Both the position numbers and the translations under genes were made by a program. From positions 1 to 61,393 of the forward strand of contig JAFYAI010000121.1 in assembly GCA_017540815.1 (NCBI GenBank): a DNA stretch of 61,393 nt, read 5' to 3'. The number at the start of each line of letters is the position of its first letter. Within the stretch, counting starts at the first letter, position 1. Below the pieces are notes generated by a model. The model was given only the letters and a program-made list of their open reading frames with translations, ran no database searches and was not told where the DNA came from. The stretch comes from Spirochaetales bacterium. Its GTDB lineage: Bacteria; Spirochaetota; GWE2-31-10; MWDO01. Positions 15,931 through 25,065 of this stretch are shown piece by piece.

Positions 15931-16621
15931 ATGACAAACAACAACGATTGGAAAAAACAATTCTCACCGGAGATATTGAAGGCGGCAGAAGAAGCGATTG
16001 AGGCAAAACGAAAATTATCACTGACATCAGATGTCGTGCTGAAGATGTTCTTCACAAGCGATTTGCCAGAGTCAAACTACTGTCTGCGGAAATTCATCGG
16101 AGCAGTTATTGGCAGAGCAGTTTCAGAAGCGAAGGTTATCAATCCGGAACTTCCGCCAGCCTATAAAGGCGACAAGATGGGGATTCTTGCGGTATAATTT
16201 AGGCTGGCTTCGCCAACCTAAATTATACCGCAGATAAAATATTGCTTTACAATTATGGAGTATAATGTTAAAATATAATCAAAACAAGGAAATAATGGAG
16301 CGGCTGCGAAGCACAATTAAGTTTCAGGAGGACAATAAAATGGCAGATATGGTTTTAGATCACATTAGTGAAGACTTGCATACTTGGGCAGTGAATCTCA
16401 GCCGTGAAAAGTTTGAACGAGATCAGATCTCTGCTTTTGCCTATGCGAGAGAGAAAGGTTTGAAGAAAGGATTAAAAAAAGGTATGAAGAAAGGTTTTGC
16501 TCGTGGCTCTCACGCCGCTAAACTCGAAACAGCCGCTAATCTCAAAAGAATGGGTATGTCCTTCGCCCAAATCAGCGAAGCAATAGGGTTGTCTCTTGAA
16601 GAAATACAAAAACTAAAGTAA
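15931..16621 (+). pseudogene. Rpn/PD-(D/E)XK nuclease-family transposase-like gene, internally deleted
   Basis: Two pieces remain. Codons at 15931-16197 give 88 residues of the family's N-terminus (SLTSDVVLKMFF, SNYCLRKFIGAVIGR, INPELPPAYKGDKMGIL). Codons at 16265-16621 give its C-terminal tail (EKFERDQISAFAYAREKG, then KKG repeats and the end segment MGMSFAQISEAIGLSLEEI). The catalytic middle (D...E-K core and dimer region, roughly 100 residues) is missing and is replaced by a 45-bp palindrome containing the first stop codon. Intact family members are about 290 residues. The KGLKKGLKKGMKKG segment is typical of the family. Both fragments could still be translated separately; nuclease activity is not expected. 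Confidence 0.8.
16188..16232. repeat. Palindrome inside the Rpn-like pseudogene
   Basis: Arms TGCGGTATAATTTAGG (16188-16203) and CCTAAATTATACCGCA (16217-16232) pair perfectly; the stem extends inward by GGC-TTC-GCC. It occupies the point where the nuclease core is missing and carries the TAA that ends the first fragment. Confidence 0.85.
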
Positions 16622-16670
16622 AAAAAATGAGGTTTTCGCCGCCTGCGGCGGCAGAAAACCTCATTTTTTT
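16621..16670. terminator. Terminator after the Rpn-like pseudogene
   Basis: Stem AAAAAAATGAGGTTTT with AAAACCTCATTTTTTT plus an inner GCCGCC/GGCGGC stem; it serves both the pseudogene and the convergent gene at 16697. A TAGTTAAA unit repeated three times follows (about 16678-16700). Confidence 0.85.
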
Positions 16671-16696
16671 AGAAAAATAGTTAAATAGTTAAATAG

Positions 16697-19084
16697 TTAA
16701 AAAGCCCGAATCGCACGAACGCTAAGTCGATAATTATCCTTGTAGGTGTCGCTCTGACTGCCGCTGTCGAACTCCTGACACCACACATCACCATTATTGC
16801 TGGACGACGACGACCAATAATAACCACGTCCAAGCGATGTTACAGACACCCCTGCATTGCTTAATGCCTTCAATGCCGTATTAATGGCAGTCATATTTGT
16901 ATAAACAGCATTAAGTTCATTCTTAGCCGGAAGATACCATCCGCTGCCCAAGCCAATGACATACTCAAATGCAGGATAGTTGCCTGCCGTTCCTTCATCA
17001 CTGACAGCATCGCATATTATCTGCCAATTGCCGCTGCCGTCCGATGTACTTGTTGCAGGATTAGTGTTGTATCCGTCTGCCGATGGGAGGCACCATTTCT
17101 TTGATGTTTCTTCGCTTAAATGAACAATCTTGACTTTAGCTCCGACTTCAAATACTATGCCAATTGGTGTTTTACCAGAAAGATAACTGTTACTGTATAC
17201 TTTCTCGCCATTATCCTCATAACAAATATATCCAACTGTCGGTGAGGTTGTGTACCATATCGCATACAGTATAACTATACCGCTGTTCTGTTCAGTAAGA
17301 TTAGACACACTCGCCGCATCATCATATACTACTTTCGTTCCAGATGCACTCGTAGCCCAACCGCTGAATGTATAGCCGGTTCGATAGAAGGCATTTGTAT
17401 TGAGGTTGGTTGTGACATTATATGCTATTGCCTGATTAGCCATTACTCCTGATCCGCCATTAGCATTGAATACTACATTGTATGTATTTGCTTTCCATAT
17501 AGCATAAAGTGTAACTATTTCTCCGCTACCAATCGTCAGATTTGATATAGACTGACTGTTTGTATATTGTGCCGATATGTCAGATGAACTGTCAGACCAA
17601 CCGAGAAATGTATAGCCTGTTTTGGTAAATGAATTTGCTGTCAGTGTTTTTGCAGTTCCGTAAGTCATATCCATACTGTTCATAGTTCCTGTCCCGCCAT
17701 TTGCATCGAATACTATCGTATAACTGTTTGCTGTCCACTGTGCAGTCCAAGTTTCCGCTGTCTCTCCAAATACAGCCGGCACTTCCGCATCCCAATTATT
17801 GAAACTGTATCCGACTCTGCTCGGGTTAGCTGTAGTTTCAACCTCTGCACCATACAATCCCACCGCCTTCTTAACATTGCTGTCGTCATTCCATCTGCCG
17901 CCGTTGGCATTGAATATATACACCACAACTTTGCGGTCATAGTAAACACTGACAACCGTTGAGCCGTCGGCAGCAACAGACTGCTGAACAATCGGCAATG
18001 CGGTAAATCCGGTGACAGTGTCGGCCGTTACATCGGTTATTGCTTCGGTTAAGCCCGATTTCACAATATCGGCTGTTGCGTCATAGCCGCTGCCGCTCAC
18101 ATTTTGGAAGTATCTCTTGACTGTGTAAGTCACTTCGTTGGCAGTCCACTTCGCCCATAATGACACATCATCTGTTCTCTCACCTGCCGACCAACCTGAC
18201 ACAATTGTGCCGTCGGTTGACGAGTCATACCACCCGTCGAATGTGTAACCGTCTGTGGTGACATCGGCAAGAGCAACGGATTCGGATTCCATAAAATATG
18301 TCGGATTTGACGAGTTATCGGCATTCTTGATGTTTTGATATATAATACGATGTGCTTCTTTATCAATCCACTGTGCGTAGAGCGTCACGACTTCGCCGTC
18401 AGTTTCGGCGAGATTCTTCACACTCGCACAGTCAGCGTAGTTAATCCCGTCCGTACCGTCTGACTTGACATTCCAACAGCCGAATTTCTTCCCCGCAGGT
18501 GCACAGAATGTGCAGGTCGGCAGAGTAATTGTCGCTCCGACATCTGCCGTTATGTCAGTCATTGTTCCTGAACCGGCATTATTGCCAAACTTTATCGTAT
18601 AGACCTTTGCTGTCGGAGTTATAGGTTCTATCGGATCTGTCGGATCATTATTAATTGCCGTCCACTTCGCCCACAGTGTTACATCAGCAGTTTTGCTTCC
18701 AGCATTCCAGCCATCAGTGCTTGTGTCAGCGATATTGTCTGTCACAACATACCACCCGTCGAATGTGAAACCATCCGCAGAGACATCTTTGAGCACAACC
18801 ACATCGGTTTCTTTGAATGATGTCACATTGGGATTCACCGCATTATTCGTATTGAGATAATGGATCTTATGCTCTACCGGTTTAGACTTATCTGTTTGAT
18901 CATCAGATGACGCATCTTGATTATCAGCTGTATTATCCGCCGTATCAACATTTGTCCTTGCCGGTTCACTCTCTCCGAACGGATTATTGAAGCTCACCTG
19001 TGAGCATCCGACACACATAAATAGTCCAATAATTGTCAGCACAATTGTGCCATAATTTGTTTTTCCATAATTTGTCTTTTTCAT
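16697..19084 (-). CDS. Lipoprotein with Listeria-Bacteroides (InlB B) repeats and a C-terminal DUF1566-type domain
   Basis: A 795-residue surface lipoprotein. The lipobox is FMCVGC (Cys about residue 27), followed by an Asp/Ser/Thr-rich stalk. Residues about 70-620 hold seven or so InlB B-type repeats, each with a pattern like GYTFDGW....LWAKW or TVTFNANGG.G.M. The last about 190 residues (VGAKVKIVHLSEETSKKWCLPSADG, GLGSGWYLPAKNELN, YYWSSS, FDSGSQSD...VRAIRAF in short segments) match the DUF1566/FISUMP type domain found in Fibrobacter and spirochaete surface proteins. It probably binds host or sugar ligands (family-level inference). The repeats at about 440-620 are very alike, suggesting recent duplication. 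It overlaps the gene upstream by 4 bp. Confidence 0.8.
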   Translation of the reverse strand: MKKTNYGKTNYGTIVLTIIGLFMCVGCSQVSFNNPFGESEPARTNVDTADNTADNQDASSDDQTDKSKPVEHKIHYLNTNNAVNPNVTSFKETDVVVLKDVSADGFTFDGWYVVTDNIADTSTDGWNAGSKTADVTLWAKWTAINNDPTDPIEPITPTAKVYTIKFGNNAGSGTMTDITADVGATITLPTCTFCAPAGKKFGCWNVKSDGTDGINYADCASVKNLAETDGEVVTLYAQWIDKEAHRIIYQNIKNADNSSNPTYFMESESVALADVTTDGYTFDGWYDSSTDGTIVSGWSAGERTDDVSLWAKWTANEVTYTVKRYFQNVSGSGYDATADIVKSGLTEAITDVTADTVTGFTALPIVQQSVAADGSTVVSVYYDRKVVVYIFNANGGRWNDDSNVKKAVGLYGAEVETTANPSRVGYSFNNWDAEVPAVFGETAETWTAQWTANSYTIVFDANGGTGTMNSMDMTYGTAKTLTANSFTKTGYTFLGWSDSSSDISAQYTNSQSISNLTIGSGEIVTLYAIWKANTYNVVFNANGGSGVMANQAIAYNVTTNLNTNAFYRTGYTFSGWATSASGTKVVYDDAASVSNLTEQNSGIVILYAIWYTTSPTVGYICYEDNGEKVYSNSYLSGKTPIGIVFEVGAKVKIVHLSEETSKKWCLPSADGYNTNPATSTSDGSGNWQIICDAVSDEGTAGNYPAFEYVIGLGSGWYLPAKNELNAVYTNMTAINTALKALSNAGVSVTSLGRGYYWSSSSSNNGDVWCQEFDSGSQSDTYKDNYRLSVRAIRAF

Positions 19085-19914
19085 TCTTTATCCTCCAATA
19101 CTTTATCGTTGGTTTCATCCTTCTCACCAGTCATTCCGAGCTCAGCCGAGGAATCCCCTTTCCTCTTCGCCTTATGCCCCACAAACAAGTCAAGCGTCAC
19201 ACCTGCCGACAAAACGAACTGAGCCATATCCGATCTGACAATCTCATTCTCATAGCCTGTATAACGAACGCCGGTCTCGACATAGAGTGTGAGCCACTGA
19301 ATATAAGGATGAACATTGACACGAACTGCACCATAGACAGTTGGCAGAAGTGTATTGGCGATGCCGAGATCTGCCCTGATCGGTACAGCGAAGTCGATAT
19401 ATCTGAACTTCGGAATGTAGAATCTCGGCTCAAACCACAGCGACGGACCGACGGCTGTCTGCTTAACAAATCCGTCAGATACTCTGCCATAACTTGAGAA
19501 TGACAGACTGACTCCTGCTCCGTAGTAGAGACTCACCCACTCGGCAATCCGAGCAGCACCGATGACCAGCCAGCGGAATGACAGCTCCGCACCGCTAAGG
19601 CTTTCTGACACATCAGCTCCAACGGTATAATAATCCGCATCAAACCTCAGCCCGACAAGCCACTTCTCATTAAACCTCACGCCGAATCCGACACCGCCGC
19701 CAAAATCAAATGCTGAATAATCCTTAGTCACTATCAGCGGTGAAGCATTAAATTCTGCGATAATATTATAGTCTAGACTAATTTTAGCGGCACTGTTACT
19801 GCTTACATCCGCTGTTAAATCAGCCGTCCAATCCGCAGTTAAGTCATCTGCGGTCATATTCATCGAAATACAAAGAATTATTGCTAAAACAAGAAATATT
19901 TTGCGATTACTCAT
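19081..19914 (-). CDS. Outer-membrane beta-barrel-like protein
   Basis: A 277-residue exported protein: signal peptide (ending NMTADD), short TAD repeats (TADDLTADWTADLTADV), then alternating amphipathic strands rich in Gly and aromatic residues (FGGGVGFGVRFNEKWLVGLRF, GAGVSLSFSSYGRV) typical of an outer-membrane barrel. The last about 30 residues are highly charged and probably periplasmic. It overlaps the start of the large lipoprotein gene by 4 bp, so the two are likely translated together and may form a barrel-lipoprotein surface pair. Confidence 0.65.
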   Translation of the reverse strand: MSNRKIFLVLAIILCISMNMTADDLTADWTADLTADVSSNSAAKISLDYNIIAEFNASPLIVTKDYSAFDFGGGVGFGVRFNEKWLVGLRFDADYYTVGADVSESLSGAELSFRWLVIGAARIAEWVSLYYGAGVSLSFSSYGRVSDGFVKQTAVGPSLWFEPRFYIPKFRYIDFAVPIRADLGIANTLLPTVYGAVRVNVHPYIQWLTLYVETGVRYTGYENEIVRSDMAQFVLSAGVTLDLFVGHKAKRKGDSSAELGMTGEKDETNDKVLEDKE

Positions 19915-19970
19915 TTCATTCTCCTATTTTCATTATATATAATCAAGCCGATATTTGCAAGCATAATATA

Positions 19971-20007
19971 AAAAAAATGAGATTTTTTTCAAAAATCTCA
20001 TTTTTTT
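19971..20007. terminator. Bidirectional-type terminator after the 20023 gene
   Basis: Arms 19971-19987 and 19991-20007 (AAAAAAATGAGATTTTT stem) with T-tracts on both strands. The same stem sequence recurs at 21242-21281. The AATTCATAATGCAT-type tail fills 20008-20040 and enters the end of the next gene. Confidence 0.85.
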
Positions 20008-20022
20008 ATTCTTAATTATGCA

Positions 20023-21180
20023 TTATGAATTATGAATTACAACTTGCCCTTTGCAAATAATAATATCTTCTTTGCTGCCGCCTTTTTTAGTTTCATATTT
20101 TGCTTCTGCATAGATCTTGATATAAGCAACTTCTTCAGACAACAATACCATTCTCTCATTAATAACCCATTCTCCTGCCGAGGATCTCGCTCCCGCTAAA
20201 GCGATACTGTCCAGCAAAGTATAGTCTTCATCATAACATTCGACAACCGCTCTAACCATATCCCCGCTTGAGTCCGAGCAGAATGTCATCTCCACGGTTA
20301 TTTCACCTGTTCCGCACTCGATATAGTCACTCATCTCGATATGGCACTTGCTATAGTCTGTCCTAAGTTCTGTCAGACTTACTTCATTCAGTATGATTTC
20401 ACAGCAAGAGAACTCATCGGAGGTTTCATCATCGGATGTAGTTCCCGATTCGGTGTCAGCATCATCGCTTAGGTCACTGCTCTTATAATTCTCTGTCATG
20501 CTGACGGATGTCAGCATCTCAAACTCTGTATCAGAAGTAATATCTGTAACATCAGATGTCACATCCGCTGTAATACTATCTTCTATACATTCACCGATTA
20601 CTTCTGTTGCACACAAGCCGATAAACTCCACAATATCACTTCGGCTGCCGCCTTTCTTAGTCTCATATCGTGCCTGCACCGCAATAACAATGCCGTCACA
20701 TTCACTCGGCACAGCGGCAGTTATATGTATATCTGTCGTGCAGTCAGTCAATGTTATGCCCTTCTGAACATTCTCTGACAGAAACATTCCGTCTCCATAA
20801 AACCTTACAATAAGCCGAATCATATCGCCGCTCGTATCGGTTATGAATGTGCCGCTAACCACAATCTCTGCCGTCTCATCGATCGATATAATGTCCGTTG
20901 TCAGCTCTGACTTGGCATAGTCAGTGTAGAGAGACAGAAATATCCCCTCATAGCATTGAGTTTCTTCACAGAATGTGATGGATTTGGTAATGGGAGTTGT
21001 TTCAGACAGGATGTCTGTTTCGATTTCAGCGGCCCCCCCTGTCTGGTCTGTTTGTATCGTATCACTGATTGCTACAGTGTGCAGCTGCTCATAGTCTTGA
21101 GCACAGCATGCGGCTATACATACACATAATAAAACGACAATTCGCCCACATATTGTGAGCATTTTTTTACTTTTTTTCAT
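20023..21180 (-). CDS. Secreted protein with two internal repeat domains
   Basis: A 385-residue secreted protein of unknown function. After a signal peptide (about 28 residues, ending ACCAQ) there are two homologous domains, about residues 70-195 and 265-383. Each contains TDTSGDMIR/CSDSSGDMVR, then a near-identical end YETKKGGSRSDIV or YETKKGGSKEDII. The linker between is Asp/Ser/Thr-rich, as in surface proteins. The two-domain beta-rich layout resembles carbohydrate-binding modules, but I cannot name a family. The last four residues (IHNS) and the stop come from the dispersed AATTCATAATTCATAA repeat. Confidence 0.65.
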   Translation of the reverse strand: MKKSKKMLTICGRIVVLLCVCIAACCAQDYEQLHTVAISDTIQTDQTGGAAEIETDILSETTPITKSITFCEETQCYEGIFLSLYTDYAKSELTTDIISIDETAEIVVSGTFITDTSGDMIRLIVRFYGDGMFLSENVQKGITLTDCTTDIHITAAVPSECDGIVIAVQARYETKKGGSRSDIVEFIGLCATEVIGECIEDSITADVTSDVTDITSDTEFEMLTSVSMTENYKSSDLSDDADTESGTTSDDETSDEFSCCEIILNEVSLTELRTDYSKCHIEMSDYIECGTGEITVEMTFCSDSSGDMVRAVVECYDEDYTLLDSIALAGARSSAGEWVINERMVLLSEEVAYIKIYAEAKYETKKGGSKEDIIICKGQVVIHNS

Positions 21181-21241
21181 GTTAATATCCTATAAACTTT
21201 TTTTATTTTTATTATATCACAGACAAAAAATGTTTGTCAAT

Positions 21242-21281
21242 AAAAAAATGAGATTTTTCATCAGAAAAATCTCATTTTTTT
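21242..21281. terminator. Terminator after the 21285 gene
   Basis: Arms 21242-21259 and 21264-21281 (AAAAAAATGAGATTTTTC) with T-tracts on both strands, four nt past the stop of the gene at 21285. Confidence 0.85.
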
Positions 21282-21284
21282 TCA

Positions 21285-22172
21285 TCAATATCCAATTTCC
21301 CGGAATACTACTTTCCTCTCAAATTTATATTTCTTCATAAGCTGCTGACTGATCGCAGCGATAGATTTGCCATCATCGTCGAATCGGCAGTCAGTATTCA
21401 TAATGATATAATAGCCGTCTTTGCCTTCCAGCAGTATCGGGAAAAACAATCCTGCTTGGAATATCTTGCCAAATGTCTTTTTATCAAATTCTTTTTTGAG
21501 TCTGTGATCTTTTGTCAGTTCGGAGAACAGTTTACCCTTCGTAGCTTTAGTCTCCGCATCATCACTGTACTGCTGCACAGCATCTTGGAATGTAACAGCA
21601 CCATAAAGAATATCATTGGTGATCTTCATCGCTTTTTTATACACTTCTGCTTTTTCATTTTTCTTCATTTTCTTGGCAGATACAAATATCATACTTGTCC
21701 GGAATGTCTCTATCGCATCATGAGCCGACAAATATTTGATCTTCGTCAGGAAATACTGACTCTTAAGCAAAAAATCATCAATATCATAATACGGATCATG
21801 CGTATTGAAGTAGCCGAGTATCTCATCCGGATTTTTGAAGTCTATGCTTCGTTCCGTGAAAAAATTCTCGGCATACAGGCCGACTTCTTCTTCGGATACG
21901 GTGAGTTTCTCATCTTCACAGGCACACTGATACAGCAGATCGAGCATCAGTGCCGACAGGATATTGTCGAATGCCTCCAAGGTCCAAGAGTGTATCGTCT
22001 TATATCCTACGATGTAGACTTTCAGATCATACATTGTGATATTGTACTTGCCAACGCTTGCCAAAATCGTTTCATCAGGCATATCGTCGAATGAGATCCC
22101 GGATTTATCTTCTGCTACCGCAGAAAATATTATAAGCAGACTTAAACATAATGTTATTAATATTTTTTTCAT
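21285..22172 (-). CDS. SurA/parvulin-like periplasmic foldase candidate
   Basis: A 295-residue exported protein (signal KKILITLCLSLLIIFSAVAE). The N-terminal half resembles the SurA-N chaperone region (ASVGKYNITMYDLKVYIVG). The segment from about 200 to 270 (FQDAVQQYSDDAETKATKG, LFSELTKD, AGLFFPILLEGKDGYYIIM) has the order of a degenerate parvulin (PpiC) rotamase domain, but the usual catalytic residues are not clear. It probably helps outer-membrane proteins fold. I chose the ATG at 22172, preceded by GGATAT; upstream in-frame starts fall in the preceding terminator. Confidence 0.6.
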   Translation of the reverse strand: MKKILITLCLSLLIIFSAVAEDKSGISFDDMPDETILASVGKYNITMYDLKVYIVGYKTIHSWTLEAFDNILSALMLDLLYQCACEDEKLTVSEEEVGLYAENFFTERSIDFKNPDEILGYFNTHDPYYDIDDFLLKSQYFLTKIKYLSAHDAIETFRTSMIFVSAKKMKKNEKAEVYKKAMKITNDILYGAVTFQDAVQQYSDDAETKATKGKLFSELTKDHRLKKEFDKKTFGKIFQAGLFFPILLEGKDGYYIIMNTDCRFDDDGKSIAAISQQLMKKYKFERKVVFREIGY

Positions 22173-22197
22173 AATTATATCCATATAAAAATAATGC

Positions 22198-22227
22198 AAA
22201 AACAACCACCGAACGGTGGTTGTTTTT
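22198..22227 (-). terminator. Terminator between the 22247 and 21285 genes
   Basis: Arms AAAAACAACCACCG (22198-22211) and CGGTGGTTGTTTTT (22214-22227), symmetric so active on either strand; it follows the stop of the 22247 gene. Confidence 0.8.
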
Positions 22228-22246
22228 GTATGCTTAATTTTCAATT

Positions 22247-22669
22247 TCAGCGAATTACGAAGTCCAACTCTTCTGTGCTGTCGAACTTGTCTTTCATAGT
22301 CTTAGTAACATTCTCACGAACAACATAACCCGGTCCCTGAGCATTTTTGTTCGTATAGATCTTTACTTTATACGGCTTACCGTTTCTGTAGAATACATTA
22401 GCCTGCATATTCATTCCCGGCTCGTTGGTAGATACCATCTTCACTCGCCCGTCCTGAAAAAACTTATTAGGCAGATATGCTTCTCTATATTTACGACCGG
22501 TATTGTATACGACTACTATCCCCTGAGTAGTATAGACTATCGAGTTCAGATTTACATTCTTTGTAAAGAATTTATCTGTCGGCAGCGAGTCATCCTCGGC
22601 ATAACCGATAACTCCAACCACTGCAAATACCATCATCATCAGAATAATTCTGCTTGTATTTTTTATCAT
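22247..22669 (-). CDS. Small exported protein of unknown function
   Basis: A 140-residue protein with a signal peptide (about residues 1-24, ending GYAED). The mature part is basic and rich in Lys, Tyr and Asn, with short beta-like segments (GIVVVYNTGRKYREAY, NVFYRNGKPYKVKIY). I do not recognise it. It is followed by its own terminator. Confidence 0.6.
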   Translation of the reverse strand: MIKNTSRIILMMMVFAVVGVIGYAEDDSLPTDKFFTKNVNLNSIVYTTQGIVVVYNTGRKYREAYLPNKFFQDGRVKMVSTNEPGMNMQANVFYRNGKPYKVKIYTNKNAQGPGYVVRENVTKTMKDKFDSTEELDFVIR

Positions 22670-22793
22670 GAGTTTAACCCCCGGATTTTTTCGATGTTTC
22701 TTTTTTACGCTTGTTTATCGTCATATTCTACACTTTATATTGAATTTTTTCAAGAAAAATTTGTTATAAAATTGCTTTTTTCTTTCATTTTTT

Positions 22794-23594
22794 TTATAAA
22801 TTTTCTTTCTGCCCATAAGGATTACGATGATAATGACCAAACTCAGGATTTGCCTGCAGTCTATCCATATCGAATACCGGTCCTTCCGTGCACACTCTGT
22901 CTCCCATATCATCGAGTACACACGATCCGCACAACCCCAACCCGCATTTCATATATCGCTCCATCGATATTTCGGTTTTGACTGTCACACCGGATTTAAC
23001 AGTTTCATTAGCAGCGATTGCCATCATCTTCTCAGGACCACATATTGCACATCTGTCATAGTGTCCTTCCGTCAGAATGCGGCACAGATCCTGAGTAACG
23101 AACCCGTGTATTCCCATAGTTCCGTCGTCAGTATAATATTCTATATGATCTGATAATGGCTTCGTCCACTCCAACAGTTCGGCTGTCCTCGCCCCAAATA
23201 ACGCTCTGACTTTGCTGCCGTGAGCAAGCATATATGTCATAAGGTAATACAGAGGTGCAGTGCCGACACCTCCGCCGACAAGCAGATAGTCATGTCCGTC
23301 CAATGCAAATCCTCTGCCAAGAGGTCCTGTTATACCATACCAATCACCAACATAACCTGAGAGCATCGTTTTTGTGCATTCACCGCGTGCCTGTATCGTA
23401 ATCCCAAGAGTCTGTCCGTCATAATGCGAAAATGAAAAAGGTTTCTGTCCGCCGTTATACTCCAGCATAAAGAACTGCCCGGGCATAGGAGCATCCATTG
23501 TTCCATCACTGACATCAAAGAACAGAGTCTTCTGTGATTGTGTGCCTTCAATGTGTATAAGTTTGTAACTTCGCTGTATCTTAATATTAGTCAT
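22794..23594 (-). CDS. pyrK: Dihydroorotate dehydrogenase electron-transfer subunit (PyrK-like)
   Basis: A 266-residue FAD/[2Fe-2S] protein of the PyrK/ferredoxin-NADP reductase family. It passes electrons from the PyrDB flavoprotein to NAD. The FAD-binding part has FSFSHYDG (about 53-60), the NAD part has VGGGVGTAPLYYL (about 105-117) and the cluster ligands are C-x4-C-x2-C...C (CGLGLCGSC with a later VC). No pyrD is in this window, so it may serve another oxidoreductase. It lies 16 nt after the gene upstream, so is likely in one operon with the XPB pair. Confidence 0.85.
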   Translation of the reverse strand: MTNIKIQRSYKLIHIEGTQSQKTLFFDVSDGTMDAPMPGQFFMLEYNGGQKPFSFSHYDGQTLGITIQARGECTKTMLSGYVGDWYGITGPLGRGFALDGHDYLLVGGGVGTAPLYYLMTYMLAHGSKVRALFGARTAELLEWTKPLSDHIEYYTDDGTMGIHGFVTQDLCRILTEGHYDRCAICGPEKMMAIAANETVKSGVTVKTEISMERYMKCGLGLCGSCVLDDMGDRVCTEGPVFDMDRLQANPEFGHYHRNPYGQKENL

Positions 23595-23610
23595 GTCGTC
23601 AGTGATACTC

Positions 23611-25065
23611 CTACTCGCCTGATAATACAGATTCCATATCCAGCACTTTGTTTCGTTTTATTGCTTTGCGTATATTAGGTTCTTTGCTAAAGTAATTAAT
23701 GCCTGACTTGTCAAGGAATCTGAAAAAATCATCCTTATCTTCTTCCGGTATAATATATACTTCGTCTTTTTTCAGCTCATACGCTTTAACATATCCGTTA
23801 TCAATAAGATTTTGTATAATCTTTGCCTTAGCTTTTGTATTACAGAAAAACACAGTTCCTGTTGTATAATAATATGATCCATGCTTCTCAAACCACTGAC
23901 TAATAGTAGAATCCACATTCTGAGGCAAAACTACTTCATTATCCTTAAGGAACTTGCAGAAACTCTCATAAGTATAGCCATTTATAACACCGCGCCGAAC
24001 GGAGTTTTCTGTGATCTCACATTCAACGATGCTGTTGTAGTTCTTCATATCTGCGAACAGCACAGGCACATACTGATCAGACCGCAGTGCGGAAGCATTC
24101 ATAAACAGATTAAAGTTTGTCGAGATTTTCAGTTCTGATTTGCGAGTCGGAGCAAATGCTGTCCAGCATTTTATGATGCACTGATCTCCGTCCTGTTCAA
24201 TGATCTCCATATTCACCAGGAATTTTATTATCTCGTCAAATGTAACTCTCAGAGGTGCATAATCAAACTCCTGCAGCAGCAGAGTCTGTTCCCAGAGATA
24301 GAATAAACATTCTCGGCTTATCTTTACATTTTTGCCGGTCTGATTATAATGTCTGATAATAGAGTACATATTAGGACTGATGATTTCCAACATATACATC
24401 GCTCTGTCGAGTATATTCATCGCGAAGAAGGTCTTTAGCTGATAAAGATTCAGTCTCTGCCCGTCAGATAAAAACGCATTAGCAAAGAAGTAGCTGACGA
24501 AGTTATACTCATTGCCGCTAAGCACAGCATAATTATCAAACATCTGCTCTGTCAGTTGGAAATCTTTCTTATACAAAAACAGTTGATTGGAGAAACTGAA
24601 TCCCTGACAAATGAAATAATTAATCATATTATGGACATCAGTCATTGCCTTGGGAAAATATTCTCCTTCTGCCGCGGGCATCTGTTCTTCCGCTATATCA
24701 GGCGGATCAATCATATAGAATATCTGAGGTATGACAAGACTGTCTCCTCTGCGGAATATAAAATTCTTCGCTATAAGCACACTGATGATCTTCTCTATAA
24801 GAAACAGCGGCATATCAAGTATGATATTTAACTTTTCTTTCAGAAATGTCTCTGATATAATGCGGAATCGCGAAAGATATTCCAAAACTCTTTTTTCCTG
24901 TGTATTGAGTTTATCAAGGTAAGTCTTGATACTGTTCGGTTTAGACAGAAGAGTGATGATATTGTCCAGATAAGAAAAGTTCTGGTGCTTGACTAAGATC
25001 GGACCAAAAAACAGTTCATACAGATGCTGAATTTCTTCCTGATTCAGATTGTCTAACAGTGTCAT
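23611..25065 (-). CDS. XPB-associated protein (helicase-associated domain)
   Basis: A 484-residue protein without a signal peptide or helicase motifs. Its sequence (QEEIQHLYELFFGP, SKPNSIKTYLDKLNTQEKRVLEYLS) and place directly after the XPB-type helicase gene match the helicase-associated (XPB/Ssl2 N-terminal-like) partner found beside bacterial XPBs. Its start overlaps the helicase stop by 4 bp (ATGA); a longer in-frame start 21 nt upstream lacks a better site. It probably works with the helicase in DNA unwinding or repair (inference). Confidence 0.7.
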   Translation of the reverse strand: MTLLDNLNQEEIQHLYELFFGPILVKHQNFSYLDNIITLLSKPNSIKTYLDKLNTQEKRVLEYLSRFRIISETFLKEKLNIILDMPLFLIEKIISVLIAKNFIFRRGDSLVIPQIFYMIDPPDIAEEQMPAAEGEYFPKAMTDVHNMINYFICQGFSFSNQLFLYKKDFQLTEQMFDNYAVLSGNEYNFVSYFFANAFLSDGQRLNLYQLKTFFAMNILDRAMYMLEIISPNMYSIIRHYNQTGKNVKISRECLFYLWEQTLLLQEFDYAPLRVTFDEIIKFLVNMEIIEQDGDQCIIKCWTAFAPTRKSELKISTNFNLFMNASALRSDQYVPVLFADMKNYNSIVECEITENSVRRGVINGYTYESFCKFLKDNEVVLPQNVDSTISQWFEKHGSYYYTTGTVFFCNTKAKAKIIQNLIDNGYVKAYELKKDEVYIIPEEDKDDFFRFLDKSGINYFSKEPNIRKAIKRNKVLDMESVLSGE

